A DNA stretch of 64,000 bases from Ascaris suum. Lineage: Eukaryota; Nematoda; Chromadorea; Rhabditida; Ascarididae. This document shows, piece by piece, positions 25,169 through 42,221 of this stretch. Made by a program: the position numbers and the translations under genes. The stretch covers positions 3,558,336 to 3,622,335 of the forward strand of contig CM024174.1 of assembly GCA_013433145.1 (NCBI GenBank), given 5' to 3'. The notes under the pieces were generated by a model, which was not told the DNA's origin, did no database searches, and was given only the letters and a program-made list of their open reading frames with translations. Numbering within the stretch: the first letter of the stretch is position 1; each line of letters begins with the position of its first letter.

Positions 25169-27607
25169 ATGGCTGTATCTGACAAATGTTCTCATCTGGA
25201 GACCTGTTGTGTATGGTTGAAAGCTAACCCACAGGCGTTCAATCGATCTATTTATCGTGCTGTTCCGTTGAACAATTTCTGACAAGGGAGTGCAGGAAAA
25301 TTGCTGAAATTTTTTTCGCATAATGAGCTTTCCACTTAAATTTGACATAGCTTGTTACCTCATGCCGAAATGAGGAAACGCTACTTAAATATGACCCAGA
25401 TTCGAGCATCGGCATAAAGATTGCCAGCAAACTTAACGATGACGGAGCTTTGATGTTACGCGCAACTTCATCTACTGTAGCCACCAAAACGTGGTCACTC
25501 GGAAATAGGGTATTGTCGATGGGAAGAGGTTATACGGTTGCTGCTAGGGAAATTAGCGAATTTAACTGAAATAGTGTTTGGTTATGTAGGCTGCAGTGAA
25601 GAAGGAAATCCACTTTGGTCGGACATGAGTGACAAAGATGGCAACATTCAGATTGAACCCATATAAACAATTTTGATGGAACGAACAACATAGTGTCTAA
25701 TCTTCGGAAAAATATTGGTAGAGTATAGAGGCAATTGGAATCAGCGATGGAAATCAGTGATGGATGATTCCGATTGTCCGAAGTAGGCTCCGGAATCAGT
25801 CAGCAATTCACTTTACTCATCAATTTGATCGGGTTTCAAATCGTCGTTGCAGAATGAACAGGAATAGTCTGTTCTTCCATACTGTGGTATCATAGCGACG
25901 AACATCAACTGTCTTGATTGCTTGATGTCTTCTGGCGGCCGGACGAAAGTTCAGATAAAAAAATATGTGCAACAGTGTTTGTTTGGGTCGTACCTACCCC
26001 GAAGACCTTACACTAAATAGTAAACCACTGGGTCATTTTCAGCAACAGTAGCAGGTAACTACTGCCAACAGCGGCAAAAGCTACTCAGTGGACATCGCTA
26101 TGATCGATAACAACTGAGCGTGATTCTAACCAGCAGTGCTATTTACCAGTGCTGGTTGAATACTCTTTGCATCGCTACGGTATCATGGTTCAAGTAATGT
26201 CGGCCCGGAAAGGTGGGGTAGGCAGCAGTGCAGTACTGCGAGCAGTGTTCATATCTGTTGTGGCAGCAGTCGTATTAGTCTGATGCCACTTGATGCTATT
26301 GTTACTATTAACGCCACGGCTACTGATAGTACAACCGTAGAAGTATAGTAGGAGCAGTGATAGTGATCTGCACTAATGGTAGTTGGTATTGTTGATGACC
26401 ACTGAAAATGAAATAATGCCGTGCAACATTATTAGGTGTTATAATGACAGTGCCGCTATAGATAATACTCTAAGAAGCAGCACTAAACATTACCAGTAAA
26501 TCCCTTATCGTCACCTCAGCTTCTTTAAGCAATTGTGTAAGCGTCCTACAGGGAATGGCCGATGATCGCTGCTGCGTCCTTCTCACGCGGCCAACCAATT
26601 TATGTGTCACCGTACGATAGTTCTTTAAGATTTGTAAGCACTTTGCAGTGGCCGATTTGTCATTTCACTTTTGTCGATTTGTCATAGGACAAGCAAAAGG
26701 AAAACGAAGCTGTCGATTGCATTTAAAGTTTATACGAGCGACTGGGCTGCTGACTGAATATGAAGCATTATTTGTTTGGAGTTGACCATGAGTTATGAAT
26801 TTCAAGTCAGCAGGAGCTTAGCGTTCTTTTTGGTCCAGATGCAATTAGGAGGTATAGGTTGTTATGCAAGAGCGTAGCAATGAAATGAGGTATTGACTGT
26901 CAAATAAGGAAACATCGTTTGATTTTTGGTTATTCATGCAGTCAGTGAAATCGGTATATTTAAATGCTTGGTTGATTCCTTCAGTGGAGATGTGCATTTT
27001 GTCGGATGAGCGCGAGAAAAAAGTACTAATCGTCAATGAAGTTTAAATGAAGTAATTGTAGGCGGACATGGGCCGAGAAGAACCGAGAGCAAACGTACTC
27101 CACCCACCTAACGAAATTCGCACTTGCAAAACACGTTACATTAATGCTGTATCCATGTTGTATGCGTGTGTTCTTTCGTCGATGCTCAACCTGGGAATGA
27201 CTGAGAGCAAACGCATACACCTGTGCCATGTGGCATACTGCTTTAACAGATTTCATGTTGACCCATCGAGTTTTTCAAGAATTACGCATATTTAAATGTG
27301 AAAGAGGCTTGTGTTCATTGTATGCCACCTTGTTTTTTTTTTTTTTTAATTTCGATCAGATGACAAAGGAGTCAATCGTTTGCGGATGGATTGCTCACCT
27401 GAACTATTCGTCATCTCGTTGAACAGTTATAAGCTGTCGACATTACATAGTTCTATACCACAGCTAAATTATTCATTGATTGCTTTTAATTTTTCTGCAG
27501 CTCAAAAACTCCCTTATGATTTCAAGGATCTATTTAGCGAATCGTATGTTCGTAAAAAGACCACCGAATTCGATGTGATGAAGCACGGTAATGAATCGGA
27601 CGAATGA
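25169..27607 (+). CDS. Unrecognised 8-exon gene (220 residues) directly downstream of PEPCK
   Basis: Exons 25169-25261, 25351-25528, 25590-25617, 26552-26611, 26688-26727, 26942-27040, 27360-27417 and 27501-27607 all join in compatible phase and sum to 663 nt, ending in TGA. The ATG follows a 3' splice-like site (TCTCACAG) by five bases. The protein starts MAVSDKCSHLETCCVW, has an acidic/Lys middle (LLKYDPDSSIGIKI, then SKRKTKLSIAFK), a hydrophobic stretch SVYLNAWLIPSVEM, and a charged tail ending KHGNESDE. No signal peptide or clear membrane segment is visible and I recognise no family. It begins 196 nt after the PEPCK stop on the same strand, so it may be the second gene of an operon. The 930-nt interval 25618-26551 is the least certain intron. 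Confidence 0.55.
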
Positions 27608-29497
27608 GCCGACGCGCAACTCTTGATGATATGTGCAAGTTTTTTTTTTGATTCTTTGGTTTCGCATAAATTGTTGAAATTGAGTACTGATCTCATTCTC
27701 ATGATATGATTTTCCTCAAATTTCAGTCGTCATGGAAAGTTGCCAACAACTTACCACAGGCGGAATGTAATTCGACAAGTGTCAAATCGCGCATCGATAG
27801 AGTCATTTTTGCATATTTGAGTATCAAGTGAAATTCATGCAAATTTCATATTCATGTCAATCGTTGGCATGTGGAAATATGCGAAGCTTCTTATAATCAA
27901 TCTCCAGTTGGCAACATTTAGACATGTTCACTTTCATGTTAACTGCAGCTAGATTTCTAGATAATAAAAGCTTGCCCATTTTAGCTAACAGCTTCAGAAT
28001 GCGCGCATTCGTAATATAATATTGGCCAATAAAACAGAAGGCTGATAGTATTCACCGTTCACTGAGTTCATATTGATGAGAAAATAAATAGTAAGGAAAG
28101 AAATTGCTCATTTTTGGGAATATTGAAAGAACTGGAAATTGAAGTGGGAGTAGAGGGTATAGAAACATGAACTTCGATTTTCCACTCCTCGGTCAACGCG
28201 CTTATCCGTGAAGTGTGAATGTTCCGTGATTCATTTACATATTTTTACTTTCATTTTCGCGATCAAAATCAATGCTACCTCACTGGGAAAAGAAGATTCG
28301 ACAAAAGACTTATATTTCAAATAAGTAAGTTGCAGTCTGGTGTTATCGAAGTCTATTTACTAACTTCTGAAGGAATTATATGCATTTAAATGTGCCTGAA
28401 AGTTTGCGTGAATTTTGCGGCAAGGGAATCATTTTGAATTCCGATAAAGCAGATCTCTAAAATATGTCCGAGTCAAAAGACGGATCTTTTCAGTGCCATA
28501 TTTTTACGAATATTTGGTCCGCATTAGCTCATAAGATGTGAATATAATGATATTAAGTATGCTTAATTACTTCTGGGCAATTTACGATGCTTACTGACTG
28601 ACTCGAGCAAATGAAATTAAAATCAGATATTGTGACCCGTCCATTGATAAGCGAGTTAAGTGAAGAAACACCCTCATGCAACTACTATTCATTTGCAGCC
28701 AAACTGTGCGCGTCAGCATAATTTCACTAATAGAGTAATTCAACGATGGTTTCCGATCATCATAAGAGATGGAAAATAGAATCTCTAAGTGAAAAGTCAG
28801 AAAAACGGAGAAAATGTTTCATTTGATCCTGACTTTATTCAAATATTATATATATTTTTATATGAAAATGCAATGGAGCAAAAATTGACAATTACACAGA
28901 CAAAGACAAGGAAGAAATTGGAGGAGAAAGAGGAGAAAGTGAGCGCGATAGGAAGAGCAGACGAATACTTCCTTCGATAAAACGTTGCACACATGGAGAA
29001 TCTAAGAAATTTCGCAATTATTGTTAACCGACGTTAGTAGTAACGGTCGTTACCTGTGTACACAACGACAGCTAATGACCGTTACTATGGAACTAAACAG
29101 CTAATGAAATTAAAATATAAAAGAAAGCTTTGGTGGATTATTTGTCTTGTGTGAACAATTTGAATGCGATGGTTCGGAAGGAACTGCTCAGATAATTAAA
29201 CAGTTATAGGCGCTCACGTATAGTTCAGAAATTTTTGCCATTGTAAACATACAGCGATGTAAATATAACATCACTGAATATCTGCCAGAGATGCTTATCA
29301 GGTAAAAGATTTTCACAAATGGTGACCAATGAAAACTATTCACAGATGCTATAAAAGTTGTGTATTTCGTTTCTCGGGCTGTAGAATTCCTAGTGATCTA
29401 TAAAAGTTTATTTCAAAGCTTTCAAGCGATAACGTTTGCTCACCATCCGATATACTTCGATCAACATGAACGATTTTATATAACATCATTAAAATTT
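27608..29497. other. Intergenic, AT-rich; one short inverted repeat
   Basis: No exon chain was seen. The only structure noted is a perfect 11-bp inverted repeat, TAGTAACGGTC at 29038-29048 and its complement at 29077-29087. The poly(A) signal of the first homeobox gene probably lies here: TTTATT at 29407-29412, AATAAA on the minus strand, 86 nt past the stop. Confidence 0.45.
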
Positions 29498-33422
<3,925 letters not shown>

Positions 33423-36400
33423 AATCTAAAATATCGCTCATCAATAGTGGATTGTCAAAAATTGGGCAACAACATTCAGCAAAAAACGTCGGTTATGCTT
33501 ATCACTTCAAAAAAAAAAAAAAAAACAATATCGTAAAATTAGGACGAAAAATATTTTCAGATTTTTGGATTCTTTTGCAAGCAACCCACAATTGTTGCTC
33601 TTTCGCTTCCAATTTCCATTTTTCTCTTCCATTTTCTTATCTCTTTTTCTCTTTTCCTTTCATGTAGATGGGTAGGGGTCGCGATCAATTTCAATATTCA
33701 ATTAATGTCCTCCCTATTCTTATTTTCGGTTTTTCCACCCTCTCTTTGTTACTGTGACAAGAGGAGCATTTAATTCCAACATCTCACAAAAATAGCTGAG
33801 ATTAATGTAAGTTCAATGTGGCCGAACGGCTCGTTTAAACAACGTTTGAATGTTGGACAAACTAAGTGACAAATAACGTTTGGAAAGCAACTATTTCGAT
33901 TTACGAAATGCAACTTCAAATCACGCATTCACGGTACGACCTGTTTGAAGCGCCGAATCCAAATGTAGCGAATAGGTAGCAATGATTGCCGAGATACTAT
34001 TACTCGTTTGCACAACAACATTATTCGTAATATCAGTGAATATTAAATACATATGAAGCAGGAAAATCTTCAGCTGTAGTTAGATAAACAAAAGCAAAAA
34101 TTCGCAACTTGAGGGAAGTGCTGCACGTAAAGACAATGAAAAAATTTTTCATCAAAGTGCGTTTATTCGCTGATACAAAACACTTGCTACAAGCTTTATT
34201 GCATCTTGTTGAGGAATTTCAAAGCTCCATTAATATTTATTCCTCAGTGATGTTATTGGCATTTATTCGTTATGGAATTTAATTCACTTTCCAAAGATAA
34301 CTTTTTATTATAATAGTTTTGAAGAGATATTCCATCCCCTCCCGTTCCACCCAATCACTTTAATGTTGGTGCGTTCTCTTTTTTTTCGACAGGTTTTTTT
34401 TCATTTTCATGGGCTTTTTTTTTGGTATATGCAGATGCAGTGATAAAAATTGCACATTCATGAGAAATTCCATTTCGCATATTACATTATATCATCTATA
34501 ATATTCAAATGGAAAATGCAAAAAAAACGCCAAAGAAGTGAAAAACGAACTGAAATAAACGCTATCCTATGAGAACGCTAAGATAGCTAGGTTATCATTA
34601 AGTGATGGGAAAGGGTGAATGACTCAGTGATGTGTCAATGATATTTTGTGCTTCACACTACAGTCCTTTAACTTATCAACTATTACACATTTTATGGTCA
34701 ACGTACACATCCCTCAATCATTGTCGCACAACAATTCAACGCACTGCTCATCGACTAGATGCTAAAGCGATGTCTTAAACTTTCGAAAGGCTCAATTATT
34801 AGCCTCTGTTGAAAACAATAAACGATGCTTTTTGGGTTTTAAGCTAGTTTTGATTCATTTCGATAGATTTAATCGCGAGAACATCTGAAGAAGACAGCAA
34901 CAAATGAACTAGGTGTGAAGTATGTCAGTCTCATTGCTTTTGAATGTCGGTTGGCTTGACGTTTGCCTCACTTCTATTGATTTATACGTCACTGATAACC
35001 GTTTCCGGTTTATCAGATGAATGCGACTTGTATCTCCAACATAACATCGTTACATAAATCCTTGCCAGAATACGCATAAAAACTATTCGATATCAACTCG
35101 GCACCAGTCACTATCAATAGCTAATTTCTCTACATTAGTTGCTTAATATCAGTTATCACCAGTTGTCATAGTAAAAAAAAAAACCGGCGAAGAACTTAGC
35201 AACAGTCTTTTCTGAAAATAAACAAGTGTAAACCCGTTGCTGATCTCTCTTCTCTTATCTCGATCTCTTTATGGTGAGTTTTCTGCTTATCAGTGATATC
35301 TCTAAGAAATGCATGCTGATATAATTCTTGAATAAAGGTTTCATGTTATTGTAATTAAAAGTTTTCATTGTAAGAGTCAAATGCTTTCTTTTTTTTTCAA
35401 TTCCCAAAACAATATGAAGCATGACATCTCGAATTTAAAAGAAAATTACAGCAATCATTAAAAAATCTTTCAAAATTGTGAAATGATAAATTGAGTCGAA
35501 TTCATGAGTGAACATCTTTATAAGTAGAAAAAAAAACTTTGATATATTTATAACAACATTGATTAGTTTAATCTACGACATAAACAACACATTGACGAAT
35601 GAATCTGACGAGTCATTGATCTCAAATCGTATTCAAGAGGAAGAAGTTATTGTGTGAAAATATTTCATTAGAATTTATGATTTTGAAAGATTCTCATATC
35701 AATTTTGAAATATTCATAAAAATATAGCGCCGAGAAAAAAAAACATAGAATGAAAAATTTTCGCAATATTTGATAAATAATAAACACACAACAACGATTG
35801 ATACTTTCGAACAATCATAAATAGCAAAATGTGCAAAGAATTCATAAAATCACAGGCAATTAGCACAATTGTGCTAGTGCAAGTTTGGCATTATTAACGA
35901 AAAGAAAAAGAGGAATTAACCATTTGTGGAAAATTCAGTGGTGTTTTTCTCTCTTTTTTTTTAATAATTCAACGGATCGCTGAGTGGAACTCACAAGAAT
36001 GAAAAAAAAAGATAAAAATGAAATGGAATTATATAAAAATCAATATGAAATTTTCAAAATTTTTTATTTCCTCCACTTTCTTTGAAAAAGAATTTTCGCT
36101 TTGCTAAAACAAGATAGCAATAGTACGATCTCGATAAATATTATGTATGGCTACATGTTTTGATCTGTTTCAAAGTGTCTACAGTTGTACTTTCATAATA
36201 AAAATTTTATGCAAGCGAAAGAATATTTGGTTGCTAGATTTGCGATGAAAATATTTCGAACATTGTAACCTCATAAAACGATTGTTTTTGATTATTTAGT
36301 ATCGAACAACCAATAATCGGCGGGTATGATCAACTTCGGAGTTTTGTCGTACTTACACTTATATGGTGGCATGAAAATAGACAGCGGCTAGGGAGTGATA

Positions 36401-37548
36401 ACCATATAACACTGCGTCGAAAAGAAAAGCCGGCTTTGTTCCCTATACGATTCTTGTTTTTCCCCTCCCCTTCTCCGTCCTCCCTCCAATTCGATTCCCT
36501 CTTTTTCTATAAAAATTCTTGCATTGCAAATTTCGAACATGACTAATGATCATTACGAGGATTTTCTCGCGTCGCAACTAGACTGTTCCCGTGTTATTTT
36601 TTATCGACCTTTCAGAATCTACTTAATTTTTTGCCTTGTAACTAGTTTGTTATTCGCGTTGTTGTCTTTTAAAACTATTTTATCAGCACTGCTTTTTTTT
36701 ATACTACTTCTATACTTGTACTGGCAAATTGTAGAATTGCTTAAGTAATACTGTAAATATATCACAACAAGTTCATGAATAAACGTAACTGTCTGCTTTA
36801 AAAAATTAAATTAAAAAACATATACATTGTTGAATTCAATTAAATATAAAAACTATCAATTTATGCGATAAAGAGAATAAATTTCATAAATTCCGTTCAT
36901 TTAATCATAAAATTTTCAATTTTTTTCAAATATTTCTTTAGCATTATTTTTTTTTTCTCAAACAATCTCAAATGTTTACCATTATGCTCGAAAAATACTT
37001 TCATAATGATCAACAATAATTCCTCTAAAAATTCATCTTTGTTTAATAAACGTTTTATTAATGCATATTCCATCATATTCTTTCTATCGTATCACATTTA
37101 TGACGTTAATATTTTTTTCCACTATACACTTAAAGAAGAGCAATATTGCTATGAAAAAATTTTTCATCGAAATTATAAATTTTTCTCCTATGAAATTTGC
37201 AATTCTAATTTTTCTATTTTTGCATTTGTTTTATAGATTGTAGAATTTCATTCACAATGATCATACGTATAGAAAACAAACGATTCATTGAAAACGAATA
37301 TAAAACAATTGCTAATCATTAAAAATAATATTTTCTTTAAAGCATTCATCTTCGTTTAAAGAATGAGGATTATCTCAGATACCGCGAAAACAACTCTTTC
37401 GAAAGTTTTTATTTTTTTTTGGAGAAATCATTATGTCATATAGTTGTTGAAAATAATTTTCGATAATCTCATTTGTTTAATAGATGAAATTGTGTTGATT
37501 TACGCCTAGTGTCATGATATTTTGTGAGCATATTCTATTAATATGCAA
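33423..37548. other. Intergenic DNA between the two homeobox genes
   Basis: About 4.1 kb, strongly AT-rich, with many A and T homopolymers and no exon-like segment on either strand that I could support. It should contain the promoter of copy A (near 33.4-35 kb) and the 3' end of copy B; TTTATT at 37408-37413 is a candidate minus-strand poly(A) signal for B. Confidence 0.5.
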
Positions 37549-40500
37549 TTATTGATTCATAAATTTCCAAGGATCAGCAGCGCCATATGTCGCTGCACCA
37601 GTTGGGTATTGAAAATATTCCATTGGTGTTGGGACTGCCGATTGATAGGTACTGTATCCTGAAATTTTAAAAATAAGCTCATCACCAAATCAACTCCATA
37701 TCGAAAAGTTAATTCTCCAACGAGGAAGTTGACAAGTACAGTTTTTTATTAAAATTAAACTATTCGTTTATCTTGTACTAATGTTACTGGGTGAAAAATT
37801 GAGTAGAAAAAAAGTATTATTGGGCGAAAAAGTTCTTAAATTTAACGATAGAATCTTATAAATCTCTATACATATCATTTCGGTCTTCTTGTTGTTTATT
37901 ACATTTTAGAGAGAAATTATCGTAAGAAATGCTCGTGGAATATTTATGAACGAGTGAAATATATAAAACAAATTAACACTTTGGGATGAAAGATTAAAAA
38001 AATTTCGAAAAAAAGCAAAGAAGCAAAAGTGATGAATATAATAAACCTCGTTGGAGCACTCGAAAGAATAAACGATGTTTTCCATCCGATTTCCTTTTTT
38101 ATAATATTTTTGCGTAGACATATTGAGAAATTTCCATAGTGTTTCTTCATATATTCGAGTTTTAAGCCGCTAATACCATCTGATATTCTCAGAACAAATG
38201 CGAATGCGTTCATCTAGATTCCATCACTTTGAGCAGATTAGACAAAAATATCACTCAATTTTCCTGCAGGCAACCGTTTTATAGATCCTATGCCTTAAAG
38301 CCGCGCACAGATGTGTGTTCACGAAGTGCAAACGATTTTGAGCGTAGTGGCGTCGTCGTGCACTTACCGTATCCCTGTGCGAAGGCCGGTTGCGCCGCAT
38401 ATGCGGACGACGGTGATAGAGCGCCGATATATGAGGGCGGAATGACGGGTAATTTCGAGGGATCGATCTCAACGGGTGATGCAGTAGGTACAGCTTGTTC
38501 TTGCGCCACACTCTCCGCACTCTCCTCCACCTTTACCTGAACCTGAATATTTGGTGAGGTTATCCATATACTTTGATACCGATCACAAAAATGAGGGAAA
38601 ATCATTGTCATTATGTAATTTTACGCGTCTGTTAGCTAAAGAATCTCCTTGTCTGACCTGTATAAATTATGTTTGAGCACTGATTATCCGAGTAACGTTG
38701 ATGAGTTATAGTTTGATAAATATTTGTCAAGCAAATATTCATGAAGCATAAGCACTCATTTGAAAGTATTTTAAGTATAAATATTTATTTATACCTGAAT
38801 ACTAACTTATAGGCGTGTTTAGATCAACATCTGCTTACGCATGCAAGGTGGTCTTTGATGAATGATTATTTCTGCAAATTATCGTCACTAACCTCAAGCA
38901 GCCATTCTACTTGTTTTTATGCTTTTCCACCTGTTTGTTCTATAATTTGCACGGCAATGTTTGATAAAACGATATCTTTCATTCACTATCAATATCATTG
39001 ATTCTTTTTACTCGCCTTCTGCAAACGAGCATTTTCAAGGCGCATTATAGAGGCGTGTATGTATTTTTATATAAGTTTATTCTTCTGCCCCGATGTCTTA
39101 TCCGAAGAACAGCAAAAACCAGAGTTATGAAATTCCATGGAATAATCTAGCCAGAGGGTAACCTTTACTGTAGTTTCCAAATAGGATCCTCTCATTTCTA
39201 ATGAAGGACAAACAGCGTCTGAATATTGACACATATTTTGCAGATGATCATGCCATAGTTTAGACCGCTAGCACTGTCGCGCAACATTTTTCAAGCAGTC
39301 GAATTGAAAAAACGAATCTCTTATAGAACATTCGTGCCAGCAGTCGATTTCGTTGAAATATAAATGCATAATGACGCATTCCTCACCATTTTTCTTCAAA
39401 ATGTGAAGCACAAATGAAAAAGGCGGAAGCAAATGATCATGCCAGCACTTCCGTCACATCTTTCTAATTGTTCAAAATGAACGATGGTAACTAAAAGTTT
39501 GGACATTTGAAATGCACGGAAGTGGAGGGAGCAAATAGAACCGTTTTCATGGCTATTGTTGCCGCTATACATTTTTTCTTATTATCGCGACAACCACATA
39601 ATACCGTATTTGGAAGAACGTTAACGTAAGAACCAGCATTGGCACTGATGTTACACCATGCAGTTTACTGCATTGATCAATGCCATCAATGCTAAACGAG
39701 GAAAATTCACCTGGAAACTCGCTCATGTACTTGAAAAAAAAAGCGCTGCAACACATGGCGACAGGTAAATATACCTCGACATGTTCGTTGTTAGATGCAC
39801 GCCCCTCAGAAGAAGCACTGCTGGTAGCTGTCGTTGTACTCGAGTGGCATGCACTACTCACTTGTGCATCTTGTTTTGACGCCTTCTTTTGTTGCCGTGC
39901 CTTTGCACGTCGATTTTTAAACCAAACCTATAAGTCAGCACTTCGAAGGCAGTCAAGCTGCTCAATATTTTGCAGATTTGATATTCAACATCTATATGGT
40001 GCAAATACAGCTACACTGATTGATGCTGTCCTAGTCAACATGACTAGGAGAGCATCAACCAACAACTATAAGATGCTGTCCTAGCCAATATGAAGAGTTT
40101 TCTTGGAGAATATTGCTTCTAATTGAGTAAGAATAGTACAACTATTCATAAATCGATCTATTTAAGAATTGCATTTCTTGGTTCAGAAATAAGAAGTAAC
40201 GCTGAACCAGTGGTTGTCAAAGTCCTTAGATACATATTCGTGTTCTCAATTCACACAACTAGTTCTGAGAATGGCAGCAGACTTTTCCACTGATAAATCG
40301 GCGGTTCATTAAGACAATCCTCTTCGAAAAAAATTGTCGTAGGTGATGTTGCCTTAGCAAATTCATGTCTACATTGCAAAGCAATGTGTTCTATACTTCA
40401 GAGCTGAGTTGAAAATAGATATTTCAAGTACCCAAACGTTTCTGTGACGATGAGTAAACCTTTCGATAAAAAAACTCTATGCTATAACAAGAGATCATTT

Positions 40501-42221
40501 AAAATTCCTCCTCAATAACAGCGCCAAGTGCAGCACGATGATAATATAAAATAATTTCGCTGCGATTGCATAAAGATGCTACTTGGAATTTCAATTGCAT
40601 CATCAGCATGAAAATTTATGAAACATTACCTGGACCCTAGATTCAGGTAGTTGAATTTTCAAGGAAATTTCCTCACGAATGAATATGTCTGGATAGCGCG
40701 TTTTTGAGAAATAACCTTCCAGCACTTCGAGTTGAATCCGTGTGAACGTTGTTCGCTCTCTTCGTTGCTTCCTGATGATGTAATCATTTAAGTTGAACCT
40801 AGTAATAATGTATATTTTCATAAATTAGCATACACCAAAACCAGAAACCCGCATGAAGACAGTCGAAACTTGTTGATTTCAAACCTTGGAAACGAAGGAA
40901 ATATTTTCCTCTATCGCCAGACTATAGTTTGCCTGAGAATGACGAGAATGTAATAATCGGCTATATGCGGAGATTCCGTCTGACAGAGTCCGTGATTTCA
41001 AATCTGGGATTCTTAAAGGATAGTGGCTTCAAAGTCATGTTATTATGTCAAATTTGGAAATCATGCCAATTCTAAGTGAAATCTATTATGCAGATTCATA
41101 CCCGCATTCCAAGGAGTCGTATTCTCTAGCTCAGACCTGAATCGGAACAAATTTATCAAAACGCTGAAAAATTACTCAACTTTTTATGGATGTGTCGTAT
41201 GAAAGCCTCATGCAACAACCACAAATCGAGAGATTTGACCCCAATTAAAGTCTATGAATGATTTTTCGGCTGTGGTTTTTGAAAGTTTCTGTTAAGGTGA
41301 ATTATGTTAGATGTAGTCACTATAATGAAAAATAAAGCCGGATTATCAACTCCATAAATGCTGCCCAGATGATCTAGTAATTCTTCCTGCTAAAATCCCC
41401 AACTCAGATCACATCCGATGGAATACAGCATAAGCTACTGCATAAGCAAGCCTCCTGCCTCTCCTCAAATTGCGACGCTGTTGCAATTCGCGATAAAAGA
41501 CTGTCTTTATTGACGATAATTATGAGCAGGGCAACAATGATGGGTTTCACCATACGTATTAGTGATACTGTTTAAAATATTCTGCAATGAATTATTGCAA
41601 TCAGCTCAACAATAATCACCAAAAAGAAACGCTTGTCGCCCTTGTTAAATTTCACCGAGTCACTCTCACAATGATGTAAGCTGCCGCACAAAACTTCACC
41701 GCTCTAATTTTGAAATAGCTCCAGTCAATGAGCATTATAGTCAGGTGTATTTTTCGTGGTTGCAAGTTTATAGTCACCTCATTGTACTGTCTAACTTGCA
41801 TTGTGCCTTAATTTAAGCTTGATGGTATTACTGGTACACTAATGCAATCATTTAAATAGTTCGGACTCTCTGAGCATTATACAGTAAACCATTTTAGGCT
41901 CAACAGCGTTCCATGAGCATTAACTCGAAATTATTCCCAACAGAAAAGTTACAAAGAAAAGACACACCTAGATACTTGCCCGGCATTCCACGCTGCCATT
42001 CCGGCACTTTGACAATCGGCTAACGAACCACCAATGTAGCCCATTCCAGCGGGCAAAAAGTTGTGTGCTGGCGGAGCAGCGAAGCCGAGTGCGGCTCCCG
42101 ACATATGTGGTGCTCCATAAGGACTATTCTTGAAATATGCAGCCGCAGCCATATTTGCGGCGGAACTCATATTGGCCGCTGCTGCGGCACTGCTAACGGT
42201 CACCGTTGGAATATAAGACAT
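37549..42221 (-). CDS. Otx/Otd-class homeobox transcription factor, copy B
   Basis: Five exons on the minus strand: 42221-41968, 40771-40630, 39927-39775, 38542-38368 (or start 38536), 37658-37549, giving about 277 residues with intron phases 2, 0, 0, 1, identical to copy A. The N-terminus starts MSYIPT and shares [24 protein letters not shown] and LADCQ with copy A. The homeodomain reads [20 protein letters not shown], then [19 protein letters not shown], and [15 protein letters not shown] (Lys50). The C-terminal exons begin [11 protein letters not shown] and end with [13 protein letters not shown] and a TAA stop. The start lies three bases after TTGCAG, a 3' splice site, so an upstream non-coding exon or trans-splicing is likely. 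It is a tandem paralogue transcribed toward copy A; the two presumably divide sensory-neuron or head-patterning roles, as related nematode Otx genes do. Confidence 0.92.
40020..40084. repeat. 18-bp-arm hairpin plus an extra copy of one arm
   Basis: Positions 40020-40037 and 40041-40058 form an 18-bp inverted repeat with one mismatch and a 3-nt loop. The arm sequence AGATGCTGTCCTAG recurs at 40071-40084. It lies in the intron splitting the copy B homeodomain. Confidence 0.8.

Noticed and set aside
26040..26300. CAG/GTAGCAG-rich stretch, possible trinucleotide repeat
   Set aside because: Units are too degenerate and interrupted to call a repeat array.
27062..27147. A coding-like segment (ADMGREEPRANV...) in the gene after PEPCK
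   Set aside because: It would need a 21-nt intron. Direct joining of exons ending 27040 and starting 27360 keeps phase and uses a strong T-rich acceptor.
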